Below, piece after piece: positions 11,283 to 19,388 of a stretch of 64,000 bases of DNA. The notes under the pieces are model-generated. The model saw only the letters and a program-made list of their open reading frames with translations. It searched no databases and was not told the origin of the DNA. The stretch comes from Novosphingobium sp. (GTDB taxonomy: Bacteria; Pseudomonadota; Alphaproteobacteria; Sphingomonadales; Sphingomonadaceae): NCBI GenBank assembly GCA_017744735.1, contig JAGIAR010000007.1:248001-312000 (forward strand), given 5' to 3'. Positions within the stretch are counted from its first letter, which is position 1; every line of letters begins with the position of its first letter. Made by a program: the position numbers and the translations under genes.

Positions 11283-12026
11283 TCACTCGACAAGGAACCG
11301 CGCGATCGCCTCGCCCATCTCGGGCTTGGTGACCGAGCTCATATGGGTGCCGGGTACGGCGGCATAGTGCCCGTCGGGCAATGCGGCGGCCAACGCTTCG
11401 GGCGAGCCGTTGTCGCGGTCCTGCTCGCCGCACACCACCAGCGTGGGCATGGCGATGCGGGCAAGCTCCACCGGCCCGCCCTTGCCGACCGCCTCGAGCA
11501 ACAGCTTCGCGGCGACCCGGTCGATCTTCATCGTCTTCATGAACTGGACGGTGAAATAGGCCTCGTCGCCCATGCGGATCTCGTCGAAGCGCGCGATCGC
11601 GTCGAGGAAGAAGGTCGGACGCGCGGCCCAGTCGGTCAGCCCGCCGAGCCCCATGCCCGCGATCACCAGCCGGCGCGGCGCCATGCCGCCGGCTACCGCT
11701 CGCGCGACCGTGCGCGCGCCCAGCGAGAAACCTGCAAGGTCGAAGGTCTCGAGGCCAAGATGGGCGACCAGCGCCTCCAGATCGCGCACCAGCACTTCGG
11801 GCGGATAGCTTGCCGGGTCGTGCGGCGCAGCGCTTTGGCCATGCGCGCGCAGGTCTGGCATGATCGCCTCGAAGCCGGCATCGGCCAGCTTCTGCGCGTG
11901 GCCGAACTTGATCCAGTTGACCTCGGCGCTCGAGAACAGCCCGTGCAGCAGCACGACCGGCCGCCCCGCCCCCACCCGGCGGAACGCCAGCTCCACACCG
12001 TCGAACGAAGCGAACCGCTCGCTCAC
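11283..12026 (-). CDS. Alpha/beta-fold hydrolase
   Basis: 247 aa. Start chosen at GTG 12026, which overlaps the upstream stop as GTGA, indicating translational coupling; the longer frame upstream has no homology. The oxyanion region is VVLLHGLFSS, the nucleophile Ser101 is in GFSLGA, the acid is near Asp203 (CGEQDRD), and His228 is in PGTHMS. These form a complete triad. The substrate is unknown. It is coupled to a GFA-family gene, so a role in detoxifying a thiol adduct or ester is conceivable but unproven. Confidence 0.85.
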   Translation of the reverse strand: MSERFASFDGVELAFRRVGAGRPVVLLHGLFSSAEVNWIKFGHAQKLADAGFEAIMPDLRAHGQSAAPHDPASYPPEVLVRDLEALVAHLGLETFDLAGFSLGARTVARAVAGGMAPRRLVIAGMGLGGLTDWAARPTFFLDAIARFDEIRMGDEAYFTVQFMKTMKIDRVAAKLLLEAVGKGGPVELARIAMPTLVVCGEQDRDNGSPEALAAALPDGHYAAVPGTHMSSVTKPEMGEAIARFLVE

Positions 12027-12475
12027 TTGGTGCCCGCCATGCGCTCGCGCAGCTCGAGCAGGTTCTCCGGCTGGGTGTCGTAGGCCGGCACCGCGGGATC
12101 GAGCATGATCCCGGCCTGTTTCTTCGACACCCACAGGTGGAAGCTCGGCGCGATCCCCTCGCCGTCGTCGAGCGTGCCAACCTTGAGCGTCGCGAACTCC
12201 GGGTTATGGCCCGAGCGGTGCCACATCCGCGTGCCGCAGGACCGGCAGAAATAGCAGCGCTTGACCGCTCCGCTGAAGCCGAAGGTCTCGAACATCGCCG
12301 GTTCGCCCTTCACCGTCAGCCGCGAAAAGGCGATCCCGAGCGACATCGAGAAGGCGCTGGCCGACTGCTTCTTGCACTCGCCGCAATGGCAGCAATAGGC
12401 GGGCGGCAGGTCGCCTTCGATCTCGTACTGGATCGCGCCGCACTGGCACCCGCCGGTGATCGTCCTAGTACTCAT
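12023..12475 (-). CDS. GFA-family (CENP-V/GFA domain) zinc protein
   Basis: 150 aa from the ATG at 12475. It has the GFA zinc-site pattern: CQCGAIQY (first Cys pair), YCCHCGECKK (structural zinc Cys), and CYFCRSCGTRMW (third pair). GFA proteins are named after glutathione-dependent formaldehyde-activating enzyme, but most members have no shown activity. The gene begins an operon with an alpha/beta hydrolase and is divergent from the efflux pair across a 143-base region with a palindromic operator. A second GFA gene lies at 15834-16268. Confidence 0.88.
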   Translation of the reverse strand: MSTRTITGGCQCGAIQYEIEGDLPPAYCCHCGECKKQSASAFSMSLGIAFSRLTVKGEPAMFETFGFSGAVKRCYFCRSCGTRMWHRSGHNPEFATLKVGTLDDGEGIAPSFHLWVSKKQAGIMLDPAVPAYDTQPENLLELRERMAGTK

Positions 12476-12518
12476 GCGAAGTCTCCTTGCCCGCCCTATC
12501 GGCGCATTGCCCCGGCGC

Positions 12519-12559
12519 TGGCAAGCCAGCTTGAGCTTGCCAGGCCCGCTTATTATAGG
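12519..12559 (+). promoter_or_regulatory. Promoter with overlapping palindromic operator before the efflux pair
   Basis: TTGAGC (12531-12536) and TATAGG (12554-12559) with a 17-base spacer make a plausible promoter for the rightward efflux genes. A perfect inverted repeat, TGGCAAGC-N8-GCTTGCCA (12519-12542), covers the -35 box, the geometry of a repressor site. No regulator gene adjoins it. It lies in the divergent gap and could also affect the leftward GFA gene. Confidence 0.45.
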
Positions 12560-12618
12560 GTCCCACATGACACACGGCTTCCCGCTCGCCACGATCCTGC
12601 GCCGCACCCGCCGCCTGC

Positions 12619-13686
12619 ATGGCTGACGCCGATCCGCAGATCGCGCCGGGGGACACCGAAGCCGCGCCCGCTCCCCCGAAACGCCGCCGGTGGCGCAGGC
12701 TTGCGCTGATGCTGGTGGTGCCGCTGATACTGATCGCCGGCGGGGTCGGCTACTGGATCAGCCTGCAGGGCAAGGTCTCGACCGACAACGCCTACATCAA
12801 GCAGGACAAGGTCTCGATCAGCCCGCTGGTCGGCGGCACGATCACCGGCGTCTATGTGAAGGAAAACGATCTGGTCCGCGCGGGGCAATTGCTGTTCCGG
12901 ATCGACCCGGAGCCCTACCGGATCCAGCTGCAGCAGGCCGATGCCTCGATCGCGACCGCGCAGGCCGACCTGACCGCGCTGGCGAGCGACCCGGCCCTGA
13001 CCGGCGCCGACATCGCCGCCGCGCGCGAGGACATCGCCTATGCCCAGTCGCTGTTCGACCGGCAGAAGGCGCTGATGGCGCGCGGCTTCACCACCAAGGC
13101 CGATTACGACGCCGCCGAACACCAGCTGCAGCAGGGCCGCGAGCAGCTCCGGCTGGCGCTGGCGCAGCAGGCGGAAGCGAAGTCCAAGCTCGCCCACGGT
13201 GCCGCGGTGCCGGGCGAGAACCCGCGCATCGCCGCTGCCCAGGCGCAGCGCGCTTCCGCCCGGCTCAGCCTCTCGCGCACCGAAATCCGCGCGCCGATGG
13301 CCGGGCGGGTCGCCGGATCGACCCGCCTGCAGCTCGGCCAGCAGGCGATCGCCGAGCTGCCGATGTTCACGCTGGTCGGGGTCGAAGGCACCTATGTCGA
13401 GGCCAATTTCAAGGAAACCGATCTCGACGACATGAAGGTCGGCCAGCCGGTCAAGATCACCTTCGACGCCTATCCCGAGCTGAAGATCAGGGGCCACGTG
13501 TCCTCGATCGGCTCGGGCACCGCGTCGGAATTCTCGGTGCTGCCGGCGCAGAACGCCAGCGGCAACTGGGTGAAGGTGACCCAGCGCGTGCCGGTGCGGA
13601 TAGCGATCGACGAGAAGAGCCCGCGCGCGCTGATCGCCGGGCTCTCGGCCCACGTCACCGTCTATACCGACGGCCGGAAGAACTAG
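12619..13686 (+). CDS. emrA: HlyD/EmrA-type membrane fusion protein of a multidrug efflux system
   Basis: 355 aa. A short cytosolic N-terminus with a basic cluster (KRRRWRR) is followed by one transmembrane helix (about 28-48). Then come the biotinyl-lipoyl-like half motifs (STDNAYIKQDKVSISPLVGG, VKENDLVRAGQLLFRID), an alpha-helical hairpin (about 105-190), and the second lipoyl half (IRAPMAGRVAG). Membrane fusion proteins bridge the inner-membrane MFS pump to an outer-membrane channel. The pump gene follows after 4 bases; no TolC-like gene is in the window. Confidence 0.92.
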   Translation: MADADPQIAPGDTEAAPAPPKRRRWRRLALMLVVPLILIAGGVGYWISLQGKVSTDNAYIKQDKVSISPLVGGTITGVYVKENDLVRAGQLLFRIDPEPYRIQLQQADASIATAQADLTALASDPALTGADIAAAREDIAYAQSLFDRQKALMARGFTTKADYDAAEHQLQQGREQLRLALAQQAEAKSKLAHGAAVPGENPRIAAAQAQRASARLSLSRTEIRAPMAGRVAGSTRLQLGQQAIAELPMFTLVGVEGTYVEANFKETDLDDMKVGQPVKITFDAYPELKIRGHVSSIGSGTASEFSVLPAQNASGNWVKVTQRVPVRIAIDEKSPRALIAGLSAHVTVYTDGRKN

Positions 13687-13690
13687 GGCA

Positions 13691-15256
13691 ATGGCCACGG
13701 CCGCGCCCGGACGGTCCGCCGGCGCTCCCGCGGCGAAACCGGCGTTCCGCGACGAGCCGGACATCGTCGCCCCCAATTACGCGCTGCTGGTCATCGGGGT
13801 GATGCTCGCCTCGATGATCCAGGTGCTCGATACCACCATCACCATCGTCGCGGTGCCGCACATGCAGTCCGCGCTCGGGGCCTCGTCCGAGACGGTGACC
13901 TGGGTGCTGACCAGCTATATCATCGCGGCGGCGGTGAGCATGCCGATCACCGGCTGGCTCTCGGGCAAGGTCGGCGCGCGGCTGCTGTTCCTGGTCTCGG
14001 TCGCGGGGTTCATCCTCGCCTCGATGCTGTGCGGGATCGCGCAGAGCCTCGAGGAGATGGTGCTGTTCCGCGCCTTCCAGGGTATCGCGGGCGCGTTCAT
14101 CTCGCCGCTCAGCCAGTCGTTCATGCTCGACGCCACCCGCCCCAGCAAGCGCGGCCAGATCATGGCTTTATGGGGCATGGGCGTGGTGATCGGCCCGGTG
14201 CTCGGCCCGATCCTGGGCGGGATACTGACCGAGAACTGGAACTGGCGCTGGGTGTTCTACGTCAATTTGCCGCTCGGCATCGCGGCCTTCGTGCTGCTGT
14301 GGATGAACCTGCCACGGCGCGCGATCCCGCAGCGCAAGTTCGACCTTGCGGGCTTCCTGCTGATCGGCACCACGCTGGCGGCGCTGCAGCTGATGCTCGA
14401 CCGCGGCCACCAGCAGGACTGGTTCGAATCGAAGGAAATCTGGACCTATGCGGTCGTCTCCGGCTCGGCCGCCTGGATGGCGACGATCCACCTCGCGACC
14501 ACGCGGCAGCCGCTGTTCGACCGCGGCCTGTTCCGCGATCCCAACCTGCTCGCGGCGATGTTCTTCATCTTCATCATCGGCGCGGTGCTGTTCGCCTCGA
14601 TGTCGCTGCTCCCCAACCTGTTGCAGGACATCCTCGGCTACGGGGTGGTCGAGACCGGCGCGCTGCTGGCGATGCGCGGGATCGGGGTGCTGATCTCGAT
14701 GCAGTTCGCCAGCCAGCTGATGCGGCGCGGGGTCGATACGCGGCTCTGCGTCAGCACCGGCTTCGTCATCGCGGGCTATTCGCTCTACATGATGTCGCAC
14801 TGGAACCTCGACATCGGCAAGATGGACATCGCCCTGCCCGGCCTCGTCCAGGGCCTCGGGGTCGGGCTGGTGTTCATCCCGCTCAACACCACCGCCTTCG
14901 CCACCCTTGCGCCGCAGTTCCGCACCGACGCCTCGAGCCTGATGAATCTGTTCCGCAACATCGGCTCCTCGCTCGGGGTCGCGGTGCTGACCGCGATCCT
15001 CGCGCAGAACATCCAGACCTCGCATTCCGATCTCGGCGCGCACATCACCGCCAACAGCATCTATTTCGACTTCTCGGGGCTCGACCAGTACAAGGATTTG
15101 AGCGGCGCCGCGCTCGGCATGGTCGACGGGATGGTCAACCGCCAGGCGGCGATGATCGCCTATGTCGACGATTTCCACGTGATGATGCTGCTCACCTGGT
15201 TCGCCGCGCCGCTGGTGTTCCTGATGCGCAAGCCGCCCAGGCTGCCGGGGCGTTAA
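13691..15256 (+). CDS. emrB: DHA2-family (EmrB/QacA) MFS drug efflux transporter
   Basis: 521 aa with about 14 hydrophobic segments, as in the DHA2 drug:H+ antiporter family. Motifs include LDTTITIVAVPHMQ in the first helix, TWVLTSYIIAAAVSMPITG, and GWLSGKVGARLLF (motif A). Motif C-like GVVIGPVLGPILGG is in the antiporter helix. It pairs with the upstream membrane fusion protein, 4 bases away, to form an EmrAB-like tripartite pump with an unlinked outer-membrane channel. Substrates are unknown. Confidence 0.93.
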   Translation: MATAAPGRSAGAPAAKPAFRDEPDIVAPNYALLVIGVMLASMIQVLDTTITIVAVPHMQSALGASSETVTWVLTSYIIAAAVSMPITGWLSGKVGARLLFLVSVAGFILASMLCGIAQSLEEMVLFRAFQGIAGAFISPLSQSFMLDATRPSKRGQIMALWGMGVVIGPVLGPILGGILTENWNWRWVFYVNLPLGIAAFVLLWMNLPRRAIPQRKFDLAGFLLIGTTLAALQLMLDRGHQQDWFESKEIWTYAVVSGSAAWMATIHLATTRQPLFDRGLFRDPNLLAAMFFIFIIGAVLFASMSLLPNLLQDILGYGVVETGALLAMRGIGVLISMQFASQLMRRGVDTRLCVSTGFVIAGYSLYMMSHWNLDIGKMDIALPGLVQGLGVGLVFIPLNTTAFATLAPQFRTDASSLMNLFRNIGSSLGVAVLTAILAQNIQTSHSDLGAHITANSIYFDFSGLDQYKDLSGAALGMVDGMVNRQAAMIAYVDDFHVMMLLTWFAAPLVFLMRKPPRLPGR

Positions 15257-15270
15257 CGGAAGACCGCTCC

Positions 15271-15837
15271 TCAGCGAGCGGCCGGAAGTTCCCAGCCCCC
15301 GGGCGCCGGCCAGCGCATCCGCGCCGCAGCGTAATCGCATGGAACGGCCGGCCCTGCCACGCGCAGGTACGGCGCCCCCGGCTCGTTCCAGCGAAACAGC
15401 GTGACGTGCCAGCCACCTGCGATTCCCCGCGAAGGATCGATCAGACCATTCGCCCCGGATGCGCGGGCGGCGTCCGAATTTCGCCACGACGGCGGTTCGC
15501 GCCCGGCTGCGAGAAACGGCCGCCAGCGCCCGGCGCTGAGTGCCGGATCGATGCCCAACGCTGCGCAGGCGACAGGATCGCGCTGATCGATGACGCGGGC
15601 GCCGTCGAGTTCGAGCGGCACGATCATCCGCGCCAGCCCGTCCTCTTCCATGTAATTGCCCACCGCGATCGCAGCCCAATCGGCTTCGGGAGTGATATAG
15701 AGCGCGCGCTGGCCGGGCCGATGATAACGCCCGGCGCTATGTGGTCCGGGAGGATCCAGCACCTGCCCTTCCCGGCCCGCAAGCACGGCACGAAAAAAGT
15801 GGCCGTCGATCCCGGTGAGAGCGCCGGGGCCGATCAC
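15271..15837 (-). CDS. RES-domain protein (orphan, possible degenerate toxin fold)
   Basis: 188 aa starting at GTG 15837, which overlaps the upstream stop as GTGA. The layout fits the RES family of ADP-ribosyl-transferase-like NAD+ degraders. AGRYHRPGQRALY corresponds to the family's Gly-Arg-Trp/Phe block, with Arg37 and Tyr47. The C-terminal NGLIDPSRG (Ser136) corresponds to the conserved Ser block, followed by VTLFRW. In family members I recall, a catalytic Glu lies about 11 residues after the Tyr; here residue 58 is Ala, so activity is doubtful. No Xre/MbcA-type antitoxin gene adjoins; instead it ends an asd-GFA-RES operon. Confidence 0.6.
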   Translation of the reverse strand: MIGPGALTGIDGHFFRAVLAGREGQVLDPPGPHSAGRYHRPGQRALYITPEADWAAIAVGNYMEEDGLARMIVPLELDGARVIDQRDPVACAALGIDPALSAGRWRPFLAAGREPPSWRNSDAARASGANGLIDPSRGIAGGWHVTLFRWNEPGAPYLRVAGPAVPCDYAAARMRWPAPGGWELPAAR

Positions 15838-16268
15838 GCCAGCAACTGCGCCCAGACATCGGCTCCGGGGTTGTCTTCATAGGCCGGAACATCCTCCGGC
15901 AACGCGACCCACGGCTGTTTCGTACTCGTGAAGATATGCATCGCCGGTTCGAGGATAGCGCTCTCGTCGAGCGTCCCAGCCCGCACGATCGCGATTGCGG
16001 GACGGGCCGAGCCCACGCCGTACAGCCGGGTCAGGCAGGCGGGGCAGTGATGGATCGTGCTGATTGCGCCGCCCACGGTCGGCAGCGCGACGCTGATCGT
16101 CTCGCCCTCGACGCCGAGCCGCTCGATCCCGACCGGCATCTGCACCGTGAAGGCGGATCCGCTCGAAGTCTGGCAGCGCGTGCAGTGGCAGGCATAGGTC
16201 GGCGGCATCGTCCCGGCATCGATGCGATAGCGCACCGCGCCGCACCGGCAGCCGCCCACGATTGCCAT
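15834..16268 (-). CDS. GFA-family zinc protein, second copy
   Basis: 144 aa from the ATG at 16268, only 2 bases after the asd stop. Cys pattern: CRCGAVRY, YACHCTRCQ, and HHCPACLTR. It differs clearly from the GFA protein at 12023-12475, so it is not a recent duplicate. The last residues overlap the RES-domain gene (GTGA junction). Enzymatic role unknown; placement behind asd suggests co-expression with aspartate-family amino acid synthesis but not a defined step. Confidence 0.87.
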   Translation of the reverse strand: MAIVGGCRCGAVRYRIDAGTMPPTYACHCTRCQTSSGSAFTVQMPVGIERLGVEGETISVALPTVGGAISTIHHCPACLTRLYGVGSARPAIAIVRAGTLDESAILEPAMHIFTSTKQPWVALPEDVPAYEDNPGADVWAQLLA

Positions 16269-16270
16269 CG

Positions 16271-17296
16271 TCAGCCTTTCTTGAGGTGCCGCCGGCCGAG
16301 CAGCTCGGCGATCTGGACCGCGTTGAGCGCCGCACCCTTGCGGAGGTTGTCGCTGACGCACCACAGGGTCAGGCCGTTCTCCACGGTCGGATCCTCGCGC
16401 ACGCGGCTCACGTAAGTGGCGCCGTCGCCCGCGCATTCGATCGGGGTGACGTAGCCGCCGTCCTCGCGCTTATCGACCAGCATCACGCCGGGCGCCTCGC
16501 GCAATATGTCCTGCGCCTGCCGGGCCGAAATCTCGTTCTCGAATTCGAGGTTGATCGCTTCCGAGTGGCCGACGAACACCGGCACGCGCACGCAGGTCGC
16601 GTTGAGCTTGATCTTGGGGTCGAGGATCTTCTTGGTCTCGACGACCATCTTCCACTCTTCCTTGGTCGAGCCATCGTCGAGGAACACGTCGATATGCGGG
16701 ATCACGTTGAACGCGATCTGCTTGGTGAACTTCTTGGGTTCGACCTGGTCGCCGACGAAGATCGCGCGGCTCTGTTCGAACAGCTCGTCCATGCCCTGCT
16801 TGCCCGCGCCGGAGACCGACTGGTAGGTGCTCACCACCACCCGCTTGATCGTCGCCGCGTCGTGCAGCGGCTTGAGCGCGACGACCAGCTGCGCGGTCGA
16901 GCAGTTGGGGTTCGCGATGATGTTCTTCTTCGTATAGCCGTCGATCGCCTCGGGGTTCACCTCGGGCACGATCAGCGGCACGTCGGGGTCCATGCGGTAG
17001 AGCGAGGAATTGTCGATCACCACGCAGCCGGCAGCGGCCGCCTTGGGCGCATATTCCTGCGCCGGGCCGGAGCCGGCGGCGAACAGCGCGATGTCCCAGC
17101 CGGTGAAATCGAAATGCTCGATGTTCTTGCACTTGAGCATCTTGCCGGTATCGCCCAGCTCGATCTCGGTGCCGGTCGAGCGCGAGGACGCGACCGCGGC
17201 GACCTCGTCCATCGGGAATTCGCGCTCGGCCAGGATCGCGAGCATCTCGCGCCCCACATTGCCCGTCGCACCGACAACCACCACCCGATAACCCAT
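16271..17296 (-). CDS. asd: Aspartate-semialdehyde dehydrogenase
   Basis: 341 aa, typical length. Catalyses NADPH-dependent reduction of aspartyl phosphate to aspartate semialdehyde, the branch point to lysine/diaminopimelate, threonine and methionine. The Rossmann motif is VVVVGATGNVGREM (residues 5-18), the active-site Cys132 is in NPNCSTAQ, and the region near SYQSVSGAGKQGMDEL (about 185-200) is typical. The C-terminal block (RVPVFVGHSEAINLEFE) carries the active-site His. First gene of an apparent asd-GFA-RES unit. Confidence 0.97.
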   Translation of the reverse strand: MGYRVVVVGATGNVGREMLAILAEREFPMDEVAAVASSRSTGTEIELGDTGKMLKCKNIEHFDFTGWDIALFAAGSGPAQEYAPKAAAAGCVVIDNSSLYRMDPDVPLIVPEVNPEAIDGYTKKNIIANPNCSTAQLVVALKPLHDAATIKRVVVSTYQSVSGAGKQGMDELFEQSRAIFVGDQVEPKKFTKQIAFNVIPHIDVFLDDGSTKEEWKMVVETKKILDPKIKLNATCVRVPVFVGHSEAINLEFENEISARQAQDILREAPGVMLVDKREDGGYVTPIECAGDGATYVSRVREDPTVENGLTLWCVSDNLRKGAALNAVQIAELLGRRHLKKG

Positions 17297-17334
17297 GTTT
17301 CGTCTCGCTTTTCCTGCGCAACCGGCAGTGCGCC

Positions 17335-17357
17335 GGGCGCGGCGCGTTACCGCGCCC
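17335..17357. other. GC-rich hairpin between the ester hydrolase gene and asd
   Basis: GGGCGCGG-cgcgtta-CCGCGCCC has perfect 8-base arms in the gap of about 108 bases on the way from the hydrolase stop to asd. There is no T-run, so it is not a standard intrinsic terminator; it could stabilise RNA ends or assist termination. Confidence 0.3.
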
Positions 17358-17404
17358 CGCCCCGCCGTTCAACCCACAGCCTTGTTTGGGGGCTGCTAGC
17401 TCAG

Positions 17405-19336
17405 CTAGTCCGAGGTCACCGGCAGGTACACCGCACTCGCCTGCGCGCCGCCGAACTGCACCGTCTCGGTCGCCTTCACATAGTCCGACGGCTTGGTGTC
17501 GAACGGGTTCGCGACCCAGCTTTGCGGGTTGCGGTCGTAGACCGGGAACAGCGTCGACTGGACCTGCACCATCAGCCGGTGGCCCGGCAGGAACACGTGG
17601 TTGACGTTCGGCAGCGACCAGCCGAAGCGGTAGGTCTTGCCCGGTTCGAGCGGCGCCGGGGTAGCGAAGCCGTGGACGTAGCGGCCGCGGAAGATCTCGA
17701 TCCCGAGCGGCAGCTCGTAGCCGGCGAGCTTCGGATTGGCGCTGTTCTCCGCCGGATAGACGTCGATCAGCTTGACCACGAAATCGCCGTCCTGCCCGCT
17801 GGTGGAGGCGAACAGGTCGACCCGGGGCGCGCCGCGGATGTGGACCGGCCTGTCGAGCACGTCGGTCTGGAAGGTCAGCACATCGGGCCGCCCGTCGACG
17901 AAGCGCTGGTCCTGCACCAGCCAGGTCTTCCACTCGGGCCCCGAGAGATGCACCGGGCGCGGCATGTTGGGCACCGGCTTGGCAGGATCGGAGACGTAGC
18001 TTTCGCTCCCCTCGGCCACCGCGCCGAACGACAGCGTGCCGCCCGCACCGAGATAGAGCGGCTGCTCGCTCCCCGCGGGCCAGCGGTCGGTCGCTTCCCA
18101 GCGGTCGGTGCCGGTGGCGTAGGTCAGCACCGGGGGGGTCTTGCACGGCGGCGGGTTGGTCTTGAGGTGGCAATCGAGGAACGGCTTCATCGTGCCGACC
18201 CGGAACTGGCGGCCGGTGTCGCCCTCGAAATCGAGCGGGCCGAGGCTGCGCGCCTCGTAATTCACCCCCGAATGGCGCCACGGGCCGATCGCCAGGCTGA
18301 CCATGTCGTTGTTCGTGTCCTGCGGCTCGAGCGCGCGATAGACCGCCGGCGCGCCGTAGCTGTCCTCCTGGTCCCACTGGCCCACCACCAGCAGCGTCGG
18401 CACGGTCAGCTTGCGCCTGGCGAGGAGCTTGTCGAGCGCCTGCTCCTGCCAGAACGCATCATAGGCCGGATGCTCGATGATCTTGCGCACGGCGGGGAAC
18501 GCATCGAGCCCCCACTTGCGCACATAATCGTCGATCGAGCCGATACTGAGGTAGCGGGTGTAATCGTCGTCGGTCCCGTCGGGCACGCTGCCGCCGCCTT
18601 TCTGCGCGGTCTGCTCGAGATCGTAGTCGAGCCCGAAGGCGCGGAAGGCGCCGTTGTGGAACCAGTCGTCGCCGATCCACAGATCGACCATCGGCGATTG
18701 CGGCACCGCCGCCTTGAGCGCCGGATGCGGATCGATCAGCGCCATCAGCGAGGTGAAGCCGAGATAGGACGAGCCGGTAATGCCGACCTTGCCGTTGCTC
18801 TCCTTCACATTCTTCACCAGCCAGTCGATCGTGTCCCAGGCATCGGTCGAATGATCGATCGGCGTGTGGTTCAGCGGCCCGCGGAGCGGACGGCTCATCA
18901 CATATTCGCCCTCGGATTTCCCCAGCCCGCGCACGTCCTGGTAGACGCGGATGTAGCCGTCATCGACGAAATCCGCGTCCATCACCGGAAGGATCTCCTC
19001 GATCTTCTGGCTGCGGTTGCGGGTGGTCGCGGCGGTTGCGTCATAGGGCGTGCGCGAGAGCAGGATCGGTCCGTCGGCGGTGCCCTTGCGCATCACGATC
19101 ACGGTGAACAGCTTCACCCCGTCGCGCATCGGGATCATCACCTCGCGCCGGATATAGTCGGCTTCGGGGCGGACCCAGTCGTAGCTCTTGACCTGATCGT
19201 TGGTCATCGGGTCGGTCGGCCCGCTGTCGGCCTTGGGCGGCGCGGCGCGCGGCTTGGCCGGAGCGGCGAAGGAGGTTGCGGCGACCAGGCCGAGAAGGAG
19301 CGAAGGAGCGGCAACCCGCAGGAATTGGGCGATCAT
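17405..19336 (-). CDS. CocE/NonD-family (S15) hydrolase, alpha-amino acid ester hydrolase-like
   Basis: 643 aa from the ATG at 19336, with a signal peptide (MIAQFLRVAAPSLLLGL, cleaved near SFAAP). The X-Pro dipeptidyl-peptidase catalytic fold is followed by a jelly-roll C-terminal domain. The nucleophile Ser190 is in GITGSSYLG, Asp323 in GQWDQEDSYG, and His356 in GPWRHSGVN. The spacing Ser-Asp 133 and Ser-His 166 nearly equals that of Acetobacter turbidans alpha-amino acid ester hydrolase (205/338/370 as I recall). The DQED and WRHSGVNY blocks are also typical of that group. It probably acts on amino acid esters or beta-lactam side chains in the periplasm; the physiological substrate is unknown. 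Confidence 0.82.
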   Translation of the reverse strand: MIAQFLRVAAPSLLLGLVAATSFAAPAKPRAAPPKADSGPTDPMTNDQVKSYDWVRPEADYIRREVMIPMRDGVKLFTVIVMRKGTADGPILLSRTPYDATAATTRNRSQKIEEILPVMDADFVDDGYIRVYQDVRGLGKSEGEYVMSRPLRGPLNHTPIDHSTDAWDTIDWLVKNVKESNGKVGITGSSYLGFTSLMALIDPHPALKAAVPQSPMVDLWIGDDWFHNGAFRAFGLDYDLEQTAQKGGGSVPDGTDDDYTRYLSIGSIDDYVRKWGLDAFPAVRKIIEHPAYDAFWQEQALDKLLARRKLTVPTLLVVGQWDQEDSYGAPAVYRALEPQDTNNDMVSLAIGPWRHSGVNYEARSLGPLDFEGDTGRQFRVGTMKPFLDCHLKTNPPPCKTPPVLTYATGTDRWEATDRWPAGSEQPLYLGAGGTLSFGAVAEGSESYVSDPAKPVPNMPRPVHLSGPEWKTWLVQDQRFVDGRPDVLTFQTDVLDRPVHIRGAPRVDLFASTSGQDGDFVVKLIDVYPAENSANPKLAGYELPLGIEIFRGRYVHGFATPAPLEPGKTYRFGWSLPNVNHVFLPGHRLMVQVQSTLFPVYDRNPQSWVANPFDTKPSDYVKATETVQFGGAQASAVYLPVTSD

Positions 19337-19388
19337 TGCGCGAAGGCTATTGCCTCGTCCCGGCGCGGGCAAGCGCGAATATCGCGCG

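Noticed and set aside
12553..13776. A 407-codon minus-strand frame opposite the membrane fusion protein
   Set aside because: Antisense shadow; the plus frame has clear lipoyl halves and a membrane helix.
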